22,649 bases of DNA, from positions 1-22,649 of the forward strand of contig SKWF01000017.1 in assembly GCA_007129085.1 (NCBI GenBank), written 5' to 3'. Each line of letters opens with the position of its first letter. Positions within the stretch are counted from its first letter, which is position 1. A model generated the notes under the pieces. That model was given only the letters and a program-made list of their open reading frames with translations, made no database searches and had not been told where the DNA came from. The position numbers and the translations under genes are program-made. Of the stretch, positions 1 through 7,280 are shown piece by piece. Source of the stretch: Balneolaceae bacterium. GTDB taxonomy: Bacteria; Bacteroidota; Rhodothermia; Balneolales; Balneolaceae.

Positions 1-67
1 AAGCGCTCCCCTGCTAAGGGAGTATACCCCCAACGGGGTATCGAGGGTTCGAATCCCTCTCTCTCCG
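1..67 (+). tRNA. tRNA-Ser (anticodon GCT), 5' end cut by window edge
   Basis: The 3' two thirds of a serine tRNA. The anticodon stem CTCCC/GGGAG (6-10 with 18-22) encloses the loop CTGCTAA, with anticodon GCT at 13-15, which reads AGC/AGT codons. A long variable arm follows, with a 7-bp stem (24-30 with 35-41), the class II feature expected of tRNA-Ser. The T arm is GAGGG-TTCGAAT-CCCTC (43-59), then the 3' acceptor strand (60-66) and discriminator G67, also typical of tRNA-Ser. CCA is not encoded; the next bases are CTC, so it must be added after transcription. The D arm and 5' acceptor strand lie outside the window. Confidence 0.95.
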
Positions 68-72
68 CTCTT

Positions 73-107
73 AAAGGGCTTCTACACACAGTAGGAGCCC
101 TTTTTTT
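73..107 (+). terminator. Rho-independent terminator after tRNA-Ser
   Basis: An 11-13 bp hairpin (75-85 pairs with 91-101, with one G-T wobble, extended by A-T pairs at 73-74/102-103) with a 5-nt loop, ending in a run of seven T at 101-107. It begins six bases after the tRNA end, so it ends tRNA transcription. The minus-strand operon ending at 130 runs into the same hairpin from the other side, but there it is followed by only three T, so termination in that direction would be weaker. Confidence 0.9.
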
Positions 108-129
108 ATGCACTAAATATTATTGGTTT

Positions 130-678
130 TCACGCTTCCGAAAATTCAAACTCCCGAAAAATATCCCAGAATTTCCCGTTGTGTTTTAGTAGAAACAGAC
201 TTTTTGCTGTAAATGAATTTTTATACTCTCTATCCTGAAACTCATCCCACGCTTTATAATAATCTTGTTCCTCCAGGTCACGAGTGGCTATGGTCATATG
301 CGGATGGAGATCATCATTCACTCGATTCTCAGAAACCAACTCCGAATCAATTAGAGTACTATTCAGCTTTTGGCTTAACTCTCTTATGGGTTGATGGTTT
401 ACGATCTTTATAAACAGTACGCGCGGTGGAAATGAATCAAACCCGTTGAGGTTTATTTTGAACGGAGTCTGTTTGCCGGCAAAACCCTTAAGCGTTTCGA
501 TAATATGCCCTTCTTCAGATGCTTTTCGGGTAAACGGCATTTGAAGAGTAATGTGTGCGGGGATTTTTAACGTATGGGAAGCGTTGTAATCTTTTTTCAT
601 TTCAAGTTTGAGTTGTTCCACTTCATCTCGAATTTCTTGGAGCGGTACAAGAGCTATTAGATAGAGCTTTTTTGACAT
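130..678 (-). CDS. 2H phosphoesterase / 2'-5' RNA ligase-like protein
   Basis: A 182-residue soluble protein with the two H-x-T motifs that define the 2H phosphoesterase superfamily: H42-I-T44 (in AHITLQMPF) and H127-M-T129 (in LHPHMTIA). In this family the two histidines line one active site acting on 2',3'-cyclic phosphates or 2'-5' phosphodiester bonds, as in ThpR/LigT and YjcG-like proteins. The length is typical and there is no signal peptide, so it should be cytoplasmic. The ATG at 676-678 is the only sensible start. It is the last gene of a three-gene minus operon, 31 bases after the YjbQ gene. The true substrate cannot be told from sequence: tRNA-processing RNA, a cyclic nucleotide or another cyclic phosphate are all possible. 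Confidence 0.85.
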   Translation of the reverse strand: MSKKLYLIALVPLQEIRDEVEQLKLEMKKDYNASHTLKIPAHITLQMPFTRKASEEGHIIETLKGFAGKQTPFKINLNGFDSFPPRVLFIKIVNHQPIRELSQKLNSTLIDSELVSENRVNDDLHPHMTIATRDLEEQDYYKAWDEFQDREYKNSFTAKSLFLLKHNGKFWDIFREFEFSEA

Positions 679-709
679 AGGTAATAATTCGTAAGCAATT
701 TAAAAAAGT

Positions 710-1132
710 CTACTCACCCAGAACGGTAATACAAATTTTTCTCGATCCACCACGGTTTCTGTGTTCACACAAATAGATCCCCTGCCAGGTGCCAAGGTTA
801 AATTTTCCATCAGTTACAGGTATAGAAACAGAGTGGCCGAGTAATGAGCTTTTAATGTGGGAGGTCATGTCGTCGGGGCCTTCGAGGGTATGTTCAAACA
901 GAGAGGTATCCTCAGGAACCATTCGGTTGAAGTGACTTTCAAAATCCCGCCGTACGGAGGGATCGGCATTCTCGTTGATTGTTAGTCCCGCACTGGTATG
1001 TTGAATAAACAAGTGTGCAAGGCCGGCATTCAGTTTGCGTAGTTCCGGCAGCTTCTCATAAACTTCATCCGTTATAAGGTGAAATCCCCGAGATTTAGGT
1101 TTCAGGCTGATCTCTTTTTGAATGGTTTTCAT
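710..1132 (-). CDS. yjbQ: YjbQ / UPF0047 family protein
   Basis: A 140-residue, single-domain protein of the YjbQ/UPF0047 family. Family blocks are intact: QHTSAGLTINENADPSV (44-60), HTLEGPDDMTSHIKSSLLG (81-99) and LGTWQGIYLCEHR (113-125). The conserved His/Asp/Glu cluster forms a putative metal or phosphate site. Databases often label members secondary thiamine-phosphate synthase because E. coli YjbQ has weak activity of that kind; the true role is not settled. The size is normal for the family and the protein has no export signal. The ATG at 1130-1132 lies 24 bases after the stop of the SDR gene, and the 2H gene follows after 31 bases, so the three are probably co-transcribed. No thiamine gene or TPP riboswitch is nearby, so a thiamine role has no support from context. 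Confidence 0.9.
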   Translation of the reverse strand: MKTIQKEISLKPKSRGFHLITDEVYEKLPELRKLNAGLAHLFIQHTSAGLTINENADPSVRRDFESHFNRMVPEDTSLFEHTLEGPDDMTSHIKSSLLGHSVSIPVTDGKFNLGTWQGIYLCEHRNRGGSRKICITVLGE

Positions 1133-1156
1133 AGATATTGATGAGGTTTATTAATT

Positions 1157-1933
1157 CTACCCGAAAAGCCCTGAAATTGCTCCGCCGTCATGACTCAGTG
1201 TTTGTCCGGTTACATAGCTGCTGTGGGTTGATAGAAGCCACACAGCGAGAGATGCAAACTCTTCAGCTTTCCCCATGCGTCCGACAGGAATGCTTTTTTC
1301 CATCTCTTTTTTCGCTTCATCATAGGAAACTCCTTTGATAGAACTGTTATTTTTAATGACTCGCTCAATAGCGGGAGTATCATGAGCTCCGGGCGCCAGG
1401 ATGTTTACGGTAACACCTTTTGGTGCCACCTCGCTGGATAATGTTTTGGCAAAACCGACAACTCCCGCTCGAAACGAATTACTGAGGGTTAATGCCGGGA
1501 GAGGCTGTTTTACAGATTTGCTTTCCACAAACAGCATTCTGCCATAGTTCTCTTCTACAAGTTTGGGGGCAAGCCGAAGCGTAAGATCAATTTTCCATCG
1601 CATCACCAACTGCCAGGCGGTATCCCAATCTTTCATATCGGTTTGAAGGGGAGTTCCTGTGGGCGGCCCGCCGGCATTAAATACTATACCGTGGAGATCA
1701 CCATTATTTGCAGCCTTCTCGATTTTGTCCAACGTTTCCGAGTAGATCAAACTACCCTCAATAATTTCAGTTTGATCTGGGAAATGCTTGAAATCGTCCC
1801 GAAGTTTATCACCCCGACGAGCGACTAGCACTACATTAGCTCCTTCAATTAAAAGCTGGCGGGCGATGGCGTTTCCAAATCCGCTGCTGGCACCACATAC
1901 TATAAATCGCTGATCCGTTAATTTTAAATCCAT
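1157..1933 (-). CDS. SDR-family oxidoreductase with atypical active site
   Basis: A 258-residue Rossmann-fold protein of the short-chain dehydrogenase/reductase family. The nucleotide-binding motif is CGASSGFG (13-20), followed by FNAGG (85-89) and the C-terminal VTVNILAPG (174-182). The usual catalytic YxxxK is missing: the aligned stretch is LTLSNSFRAG (148-157), giving S151...R155. I recall the same LSN-x-x-RAG pattern from a subgroup resembling 3-oxoacyl-ACP reductases whose chemistry is poorly known. The frame is open upstream to 2002, but ATG 1931-1933 gives the standard SDR N-terminus (MDLKLTDQRFIVCGASS) and has a purine-rich AGGACAGGAA before it, so I chose it. First gene of the SDR-yjbQ-2H operon. 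Substrate and cofactor are unknown. Confidence 0.88.
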   Translation of the reverse strand: MDLKLTDQRFIVCGASSGFGNAIARQLLIEGANVVLVARRGDKLRDDFKHFPDQTEIIEGSLIYSETLDKIEKAANNGDLHGIVFNAGGPPTGTPLQTDMKDWDTAWQLVMRWKIDLTLRLAPKLVEENYGRMLFVESKSVKQPLPALTLSNSFRAGVVGFAKTLSSEVAPKGVTVNILAPGAHDTPAIERVIKNNSSIKGVSYDEAKKEMEKSIPVGRMGKAEEFASLAVWLLSTHSSYVTGQTLSHDGGAISGLFG

Positions 1934-1948
1934 AAAATTTCCTGTCCT

Positions 1949-1993
1949 GATGTTGATAATCATTACGGTTTGTTGTGCAATCCTGATTATCAG
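1949..1993 (-). promoter_or_regulatory. Pair of TGATWATCA palindromes, Fur-box-like
   Basis: Two exact 9-base palindromes, TGATAATCA at 1954-1962 and TGATTATCA at 1984-1992, are reverse complements of each other and lie 30 bases apart, about three helical turns. They sit 21 and 51 bases upstream of the SDR start codon. The 19 bases at 1949-1967 match the E. coli Fur consensus at 15 of 19 positions; the second site matches less well (11 of 19). A third imperfect copy, TGATAACC, begins at 2026. This looks like an operator array for the SDR operon, possibly for a Fur-family regulator, but AT-rich DNA yields such matches by chance. Confidence 0.35.
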
Positions 1994-2206
1994 AAAATAC
2001 AAGAGATACTACAAACCACCATATCTGATAACCGTGAATAATTATTTTCATTGCACATCTTCAAGGACATTTTTTGCTATAAATCTTGCCCAATCTTTAA
2101 AACAAGCAAATTTCTCACAGTTTTATGATAGGCTTACACGGGATCATAATTGTAAATTTCATTTTGAGATTAGACAATAATTCTAACAATAAAAATGAGA
2201 GATGAA

Positions 2207-2806
2207 ATGAAGAAAATAATAGTATTACTGATACTCTTGATGGGAGGCCTTACTTTTACAGCAATGGCACAACAAACTACTGATCGTTCATCAGATGAAG
2301 ATGGAACTCTTATCGGGTTTGGACCACGTTTGGGTTTTTACCAAGCTTCGGATGCCAGTGATGGAAACTTTTATGGTGGTCTGCAGGCTCGCGCAAAATT
2401 TGGGAGAATTATTGGGCTTGAAGGCTCAGTAGAGTACAGAGCTGGTCAGAAGTACGGCTTTGATGATTATACTGTTAGAACAAGCTTTGTGCCGGTAACG
2501 GCGTCACTGATGCTGTTTGCTCCATTAAGTGAATACGTTTCACCATATGGACTAGCAGGTGTAGGAGCTTACTACACAATTTACACCTATTCCGATGAAG
2601 CAATTGATTTGGGCTTCTCAGATGACAATAGTTTTAACCTTGGGTATCATCTTGGGTTTGGAACAGAATTGTGGTTTAGTAATACAACGGCTATTAGTAT
2701 TGACTATCGTTATATGTATCTGAACCCTGATGATAATCAAGAATCATTTGAAGATGCCACATTCGATGGCAATGTTTTTACAGCCTCATTGATGTTCTAT
2801 TTTTAA
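2207..2806 (+). CDS. Small outer-membrane beta-barrel protein
   Basis: A 199-residue exported protein. A classic signal peptide (MKKIIVLLILLMGGLTFTAMA, cleaved before Gln-Gln) is followed by alternating hydrophobic/polar strands rich in Gly, Tyr and Phe. The protein ends in SLMFYF, so the C-terminal Phe fits the beta-signal read by the BAM complex. Length and strand pattern suggest an 8-stranded, OmpA/OmpX-like barrel. An ATG at 2195 in the same frame would add MRDE, putting acidic residues ahead of the signal peptide; the ATG at 2207 has a GAGA stretch upstream and gives the usual MKK start, so I prefer it. It stands alone, divergent from the SDR operon. Ligand or function is unknown; it may be a porin-like or structural barrel. 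Confidence 0.85.
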   Translation: MKKIIVLLILLMGGLTFTAMAQQTTDRSSDEDGTLIGFGPRLGFYQASDASDGNFYGGLQARAKFGRIIGLEGSVEYRAGQKYGFDDYTVRTSFVPVTASLMLFAPLSEYVSPYGLAGVGAYYTIYTYSDEAIDLGFSDDNSFNLGYHLGFGTELWFSNTTAISIDYRYMYLNPDDNQESFEDATFDGNVFTASLMFYF

Positions 2807-2807
2807 T

Positions 2808-2842
2808 AAAAAAAATTGCAGGGAGGTGAAATAACCTCCCTG
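2808..2842. terminator. Hairpin terminator downstream of the barrel gene
   Basis: A perfect 9-bp stem (2819-2827 with 2834-2842, core AGGGAGGT/ACCTCCCT) with a 6-base loop begins 12 bases after the barrel stop codon. Read on the plus strand it is followed only by ACATTATAT, a poor U-tract. Read on the minus strand it is followed by CAA and eight T (complement of A 2808-2815), the better terminator shape. It probably serves the barrel gene and may work in both directions. Confidence 0.6.
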
Positions 2843-3045
2843 ACATTATATCGCCCCGTGGCTAAAGGAAATGTTTACCTTTCGTTTAAGATTTTTATTG
2901 CAATACACAGAACTCTCCTGAATAACCCTTATATTAAAGGCTATCAATTTTTCGATTTATATTTCGGTTAAACTCAAATATATCGGAAACCATCCTAATT
3001 TTACATTTTGCCGGAAAACAACGGCAGTTGAAGCCATACACTTTT

Positions 3046-4866
3046 ATGAAGCAAGACATTAGAAACATCGCCATCATTGCTCACGTTGATCATGGAAAAA
3101 CCACATTGGTAGACCAGATGCTGCGTCAGAGCGGAACATTCAGAGAAAATCAACAGGTAGATGAGAGAGTGATGGACTCCGGTGATCTTGAGAAAGAGAA
3201 GGGAATTACAATCAGCTCTAAGAATACAGCCGTTCTTTGGAAGGATACAAAGATCAATATTGTGGATACTCCCGGTCACGCCGATTTTGGCGGGGAAGTA
3301 GAGCGAATTTTGAAAATGGTAAATGGGGTGATTCTTCTCGTTGATGCTGCTGAAGGGCCACTTCCACAAACAAAGTTCGTACTTCGTAAATCACTCGACC
3401 TTGGTTATCAGCCGATTGTATTGATTAATAAAATTGATCGTAAAGATGCCCGCCCGGATGCTGTATTGGATATGATTTTTGATCTGTTCGTAACACTTGA
3501 TGCTACGGACGAACAGCTCGATTTTCCTGTACTTTATGCAGCGGCAATTGATGGATATGCCAAAGAAGAGCTGGAGCATGAAAATGAAGATATGTCTCCA
3601 CTATTCGATAAAATTGTGGATCATATTCCGCCTCCGGAGCAGGTGTTGGACGCTCCATTTAAAATGCTTGTGAGTAGTGTAGACTGGAATGATTATGTGG
3701 GTAGAATTGCCATTGGCCGTGTGGAACAGGGTACCATTAAAACCAACCAAGAGATTGTACTTCTGAACCGGAAGGGCGATCAAAAAATGAAGGCAAAAGC
3801 CACTAAGCTTTTTACGTTTAACGGTTTGAACCGTGAGCCGGTTGACGAAGCCGTTGCCGGTGATATTTTTGCACTCGCAGGCTACGAAGATGTTGAAATT
3901 GGAGATACCCTCACGCACATTTCAGACCCCACGGCGATCGAATATTACGATATCGATCAACCCACTATGGCGATGTACTTTCGGGTTAACAATTCACCAT
4001 TTGCTGGCCGGGAAGGAGATTATGTAACATCAAACCAAATTAAAGATCGTCTCCATAAAGAAATTCGCACAAATGTATCTATCCGCGTAGAGCAGACAGA
4101 AAATCCGGATATATTTCGAGTAGCGGGACGTGGAGAATTGCAGCTTTCTATTCTTATTGAAACGATGAGAAGAGAAGGGTTTGAATTTGCAGTGTCACGG
4201 CCGGAGGTTCTTTACAGAGATGTTGATGGGGCAGTGCATGAGCCATTTGAAGAGGTGGTAATTGATGTTCATAGCGATTACAGCAATAAGGTGATTGATA
4301 ACCTTCAGAAGCGAAAAGGTATTATGACCTCGATGGTGCAGGAAGGAGAGAATAATCGAATTGAATTTAAAGTGCCGGCTCGTGGCTTAATTGGTTTTCG
4401 AGGCGAAATGTTAACGGAAACTCGCGGTACAGGGATTATGCACCAGCAGTTTGATGCGTACGAACCGTATGCCGGAGAAATTCCCGGACGAAGCCGTGGC
4501 GCACTTATCTCCCTGGAAAAAGGAGAGGTTACGCCTTACGCACTTGAAGGTCTTCAGGACCGCGGCCAATTTATTGTTGAACCGGGCGATCCTGTCTATA
4601 CAGGTCAGGTTGTTGGGATGAATAATCGGGCTGATGATCTTGTGATCAACGTTGTGAAAAAGAAAAACTTAACCAATCACCGTGCAACTCAAACGTCTGA
4701 TTCGGTAAAAATTTCACAAGCTCGAAAACTAAGTTTAGAACAGTGTATAGAATTTATCGACAATGATGAACTGTTAGAAGTAACTCCAAAAAGTCTGAGA
4801 ATTCGTAAGCTGTATTTAGATCATAACGAGAGAAAACGGTCAGAAAAGAAAAAAGAGACTGTTTAA
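3046..4866 (+). CDS. typA: Translational GTPase TypA/BipA
   Basis: A 606-residue ribosome-binding GTPase of the EF-G/LepA superfamily, involved in 50S assembly and stress or cold adaptation. G motifs are intact: G1 AHVDHGKTT (12-20), switch I with EKGITI (51-56), G3 DTPGH (74-78), G4 NKID (128-131). After the G domain come the beta-barrel domain 2, EF-G-like domains III and V (including GRGELQLSILIETMRREG and the PARGLIGFRGEMLT stretch) and the TypA-specific C-terminal domain with many Lys/Arg. Length matches the family. An in-frame TTG at 3028 would add six residues, but ATG 3046 gives the family-standard start just before IRNIAIIAHVDHGKTT. Single-gene unit between the barrel and photolyase genes. 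Confidence 0.97.
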   Translation: MKQDIRNIAIIAHVDHGKTTLVDQMLRQSGTFRENQQVDERVMDSGDLEKEKGITISSKNTAVLWKDTKINIVDTPGHADFGGEVERILKMVNGVILLVDAAEGPLPQTKFVLRKSLDLGYQPIVLINKIDRKDARPDAVLDMIFDLFVTLDATDEQLDFPVLYAAAIDGYAKEELEHENEDMSPLFDKIVDHIPPPEQVLDAPFKMLVSSVDWNDYVGRIAIGRVEQGTIKTNQEIVLLNRKGDQKMKAKATKLFTFNGLNREPVDEAVAGDIFALAGYEDVEIGDTLTHISDPTAIEYYDIDQPTMAMYFRVNNSPFAGREGDYVTSNQIKDRLHKEIRTNVSIRVEQTENPDIFRVAGRGELQLSILIETMRREGFEFAVSRPEVLYRDVDGAVHEPFEEVVIDVHSDYSNKVIDNLQKRKGIMTSMVQEGENNRIEFKVPARGLIGFRGEMLTETRGTGIMHQQFDAYEPYAGEIPGRSRGALISLEKGEVTPYALEGLQDRGQFIVEPGDPVYTGQVVGMNNRADDLVINVVKKKNLTNHRATQTSDSVKISQARKLSLEQCIEFIDNDELLEVTPKSLRIRKLYLDHNERKRSEKKKETV

Positions 4867-4878
4867 AGAAAAAGTGCG

Positions 4879-4912
4879 TACTTCCTGCTATCTGATTGAT
4901 GAGTAGGGAGTA
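4879..4912 (+). terminator. Possible terminator hairpin after typA
   Basis: ACTTCCTGCT at 4880-4889 pairs over all ten bases with AGTAGGGAGT at 4902-4911 if two G-U wobbles are allowed, with a 12-base loop; one more T-A pair closes it. The wobbles form in the plus-strand RNA. It starts 12 bases after the typA stop. The following bases (AAGTTACTTTATG) hold no clean U-run, so termination by this hairpin alone is uncertain. Confidence 0.4.
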
Positions 4913-4998
4913 AGTTACTTTATGATATCGGCGGTTATAAGTTGAAGTATTTCAATATTAGCAGGAATTGATACAAATCAATCGTTGTTAATGCCACC

Positions 4999-6477
4999 AT
5001 GAAAAACTTCAACAGCCATCGTGTATTTCCCAAAAATCAATTTACCCCAAATTCCGGTGGAGAGTATGTGCTCTATTGGATGCAGATTAATCGGCGTTTC
5101 CAATATAATTTTGCGCTGGAATATGCTGTAGGCTGGGCGAACAAGCTCGGTAAACCTCTGCTTATTCTAGAAGCTTTTTCTTGCGACTATCCGTGGGCTA
5201 CTGATCGGTCGCATACGTTTATGATGGAGGGGATGAAAGAGCATTTGGAGTACGCAGTAGAACGAGATTTAAACTACGTCTCTTTCGTGGAGCAGAATGC
5301 GGGTGAATATGATAAGCTGTTAAGAGAACTTGCCTCAAATGCATCAATTTTGGTGACAGATGAGTATCCGGTTTTTATCATGAAAGAGAGAAATAAGATC
5401 TATCCAACCGAGCTCAATATTCCATATGTGACGGTAGACAGTAACGGGTTGATCCCGTTTGGCTTGACAGATAAAGATCCCTATAGCGCATATTTTTTCC
5501 GTAAAATTATGCAGAAAAATTTTATAGAGGCTTATACTAATCCCCCAAAGAAAAACCCATTAGAAGAGCTTGAAAACAAAGAGAAGATCAAACCATCAAC
5601 AAATATAATGGATGAACTGCCTGATGCATGTGAGGCGTTAAACGACATACCTTTATTCATTTCATCATTAAATATTGATCACTCCGTAAAGCCTATCGAT
5701 TGGCACGGGGGGAGGCAAGCAGCACTAGGAATGCTAGGTCAGTTTATAAAAAATGATCTTCTTGAATATGACGAGAAACGAAATGATCCTGATGAAAATA
5801 AAACGAGTCAATTGAGCCCCTGGCTTCACTTTGGGAAAATTTCGGAATACGAAATTGTCCAAGCAGTTTTAGAACATCAACCAAAAGGATGGGATTTAGA
5901 TAAGATTACGTTTAACAAAGGGTCTACCGGCGGTTTCTTTAATGGTGATCCGAATATTGATAGTTACCTGGACGAGGTAATTACTTGGCGGGAAGTTGGG
6001 TTTCACTTTGCTTTTCACCGCGAAGATTATGACCAGCTTGAAAGCTTGCCGGATTGGGTTCAAAAAACCATGGACAAACATCGAGATGATCCCCGCGAAT
6101 GGATTTATGATTACGATCAATTGGCTAACTCTCAAACTCATGATGATATCTGGAATGCAGCTCAAACCCAGTTGAGGGAGGAAGGGATCATCCATAATTA
6201 TCTGCGCATGCTTTGGGGAAAGAAGGTTATTGAGTGGACACCGGATTATAAGACAGCGCTTCAATATCTAATTGATTTGAATAACACGTATGCTATAGAT
6301 GGAAGAGACCCAAACAGTTATTCGGGGATATTTTGGTGCCTTGGAAGGTTTGATCGAGCATGGCAGGAGAGGCCAATATTTGGAAAGCTTCGCTACATGA
6401 CCAGTAATAGCACTCGAAAAAAAGTTCGTCTGAAACAGTATTTAGAAAAGTATGGGAATCAAAAACGATTGCTGTAA
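4999..6477 (+). CDS. Class II-type deoxyribodipyrimidine photolyase
   Basis: A 492-residue FAD-binding photolyase-family protein. The N-terminal alpha/beta domain (about 20-180) starts YVLYWMQINRR (23-33), the YWMQ signature of class II CPD photolyases. The helical FAD domain (about 230-480) carries LSPWLHFGKIS (272-282), THDDIWNAAQTQL (380-392), YLRMLWGKKVIEWT (401-414) and DGRDPNSYSGIFW (434-446), then RPIFGKLRYM (458-467), all characteristic of class II enzymes. These use light and FADH- to split cyclobutane pyrimidine dimers; photoreceptor function is a less likely alternative. The conserved Trp residues in WNAAQ and WGKK fit the class II electron-transfer chain. ATG 4999 gives a full-length protein. 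Convergent with the PNP operon, stop codons 7 bases apart, no terminator hairpin seen between them. Confidence 0.92.
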   Translation: MKNFNSHRVFPKNQFTPNSGGEYVLYWMQINRRFQYNFALEYAVGWANKLGKPLLILEAFSCDYPWATDRSHTFMMEGMKEHLEYAVERDLNYVSFVEQNAGEYDKLLRELASNASILVTDEYPVFIMKERNKIYPTELNIPYVTVDSNGLIPFGLTDKDPYSAYFFRKIMQKNFIEAYTNPPKKNPLEELENKEKIKPSTNIMDELPDACEALNDIPLFISSLNIDHSVKPIDWHGGRQAALGMLGQFIKNDLLEYDEKRNDPDENKTSQLSPWLHFGKISEYEIVQAVLEHQPKGWDLDKITFNKGSTGGFFNGDPNIDSYLDEVITWREVGFHFAFHREDYDQLESLPDWVQKTMDKHRDDPREWIYDYDQLANSQTHDDIWNAAQTQLREEGIIHNYLRMLWGKKVIEWTPDYKTALQYLIDLNNTYAIDGRDPNSYSGIFWCLGRFDRAWQERPIFGKLRYMTSNSTRKKVRLKQYLEKYGNQKRLL

Positions 6478-6484
6478 ATTTTGG

Positions 6485-7279
6485 TTATAACTGTTTGATG
6501 ATCTCCCTAACCAGTTTCGAAAAATCTTCCTTCCTGCTTTCAGCTGCAATTTTTACTTCTGAGTGATCTAACTTCTGTTTTAAAACGCCCGCAGCCATAT
6601 TGGTTACCATCGAAACAGCAGCTGCTTTAATTTTCAGCCTGCTGGCTTCTGCAAGTTCCGGAGCCGTACTCATACCTACCACATCAGCCCCGAGCCTGCG
6701 AAAGGCGCGAATTTCGGCCTTCGTTTCGTAATTGGGACCTTTCATGTATAGATAGGTGCCCCGTTGTACATCCAAACCAATTCGTGCCGAAAGTTTGCGC
6801 ACTTTTGTAGCTATCGGATAAAGATTATATCGATATCTGTTTTGGTGAAATTTAGATTCGATGGGATGGAAAGGCCTGAAAATATCTTCTATAACCATCA
6901 AATCTCCCACAGCAAATGATTGGTTAATGGCACCGGCTGCATTGGAGACAATTAGTTTTTTTGCTCGCAGTGATTTGGCAATATGAACAGGCAGTACCGT
7001 GGTTTGAAATTCATGTCCCTCGTAATGATGAAAACGGCCAGAAAAGGCGAGAACTGATTTATCATCTACCGTACCCAATATTAGTTCGCCGGAATGGCCT
7101 TGTACGGAAGTTTCAGGAAAGTGGGGGATTGTGTTGTATGAGATTACTGTCTTGTTCTCAATATGCTCTGTGAAGCTACCCAAACCGGAGCCCAAAATTA
7201 TAACTGAATCAATATTGGAGCTGACTCCCTGTTCAGTGAGAAAAGATTTGATGTCATTAATGTAGGCTGGCAGACTCAT
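6485..7279 (-). CDS. Purine-nucleoside phosphorylase
   Basis: A 264-residue class I (trimeric-type) purine-nucleoside phosphorylase, which splits inosine/guanosine and deoxy forms with phosphate into base and (deoxy)ribose-1-phosphate for purine salvage. Visible motifs: LGSGLGSF (29-36) for phosphate, GHSGEL (61-66), GRFHHYEGH (81-89), SNAAGAI (112-118), GPNYETKAE (181-189) with the base-binding Glu185, VGMST (201-205) and VTNMAAG (225-231) with Asn227 in the place of human PNP Asn243. The Glu/Asn pair suggests 6-oxopurine preference. Size is typical. Last gene of the five-gene minus operon; only one base separates it from the MBL-fold gene stop, so translation is probably coupled. Confidence 0.95.
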   Translation of the reverse strand: MSLPAYINDIKSFLTEQGVSSNIDSVIILGSGLGSFTEHIENKTVISYNTIPHFPETSVQGHSGELILGTVDDKSVLAFSGRFHHYEGHEFQTTVLPVHIAKSLRAKKLIVSNAAGAINQSFAVGDLMVIEDIFRPFHPIESKFHQNRYRYNLYPIATKVRKLSARIGLDVQRGTYLYMKGPNYETKAEIRAFRRLGADVVGMSTAPELAEASRLKIKAAAVSMVTNMAAGVLKQKLDHSEVKIAAESRKEDFSKLVREIIKQL

Positions 7280-7280
7280 A

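Noticed and set aside
1133..1156. TPP riboswitch before yjbQ
   Set aside because: The gap is 24 bases and holds no THI-box; the gene is internal to an operon.
3001..3369. 122-codon minus-strand frame opposite typA
   Set aside because: Antisense shadow of the strongly conserved typA N-terminal region; its translation has no recognisable motif.
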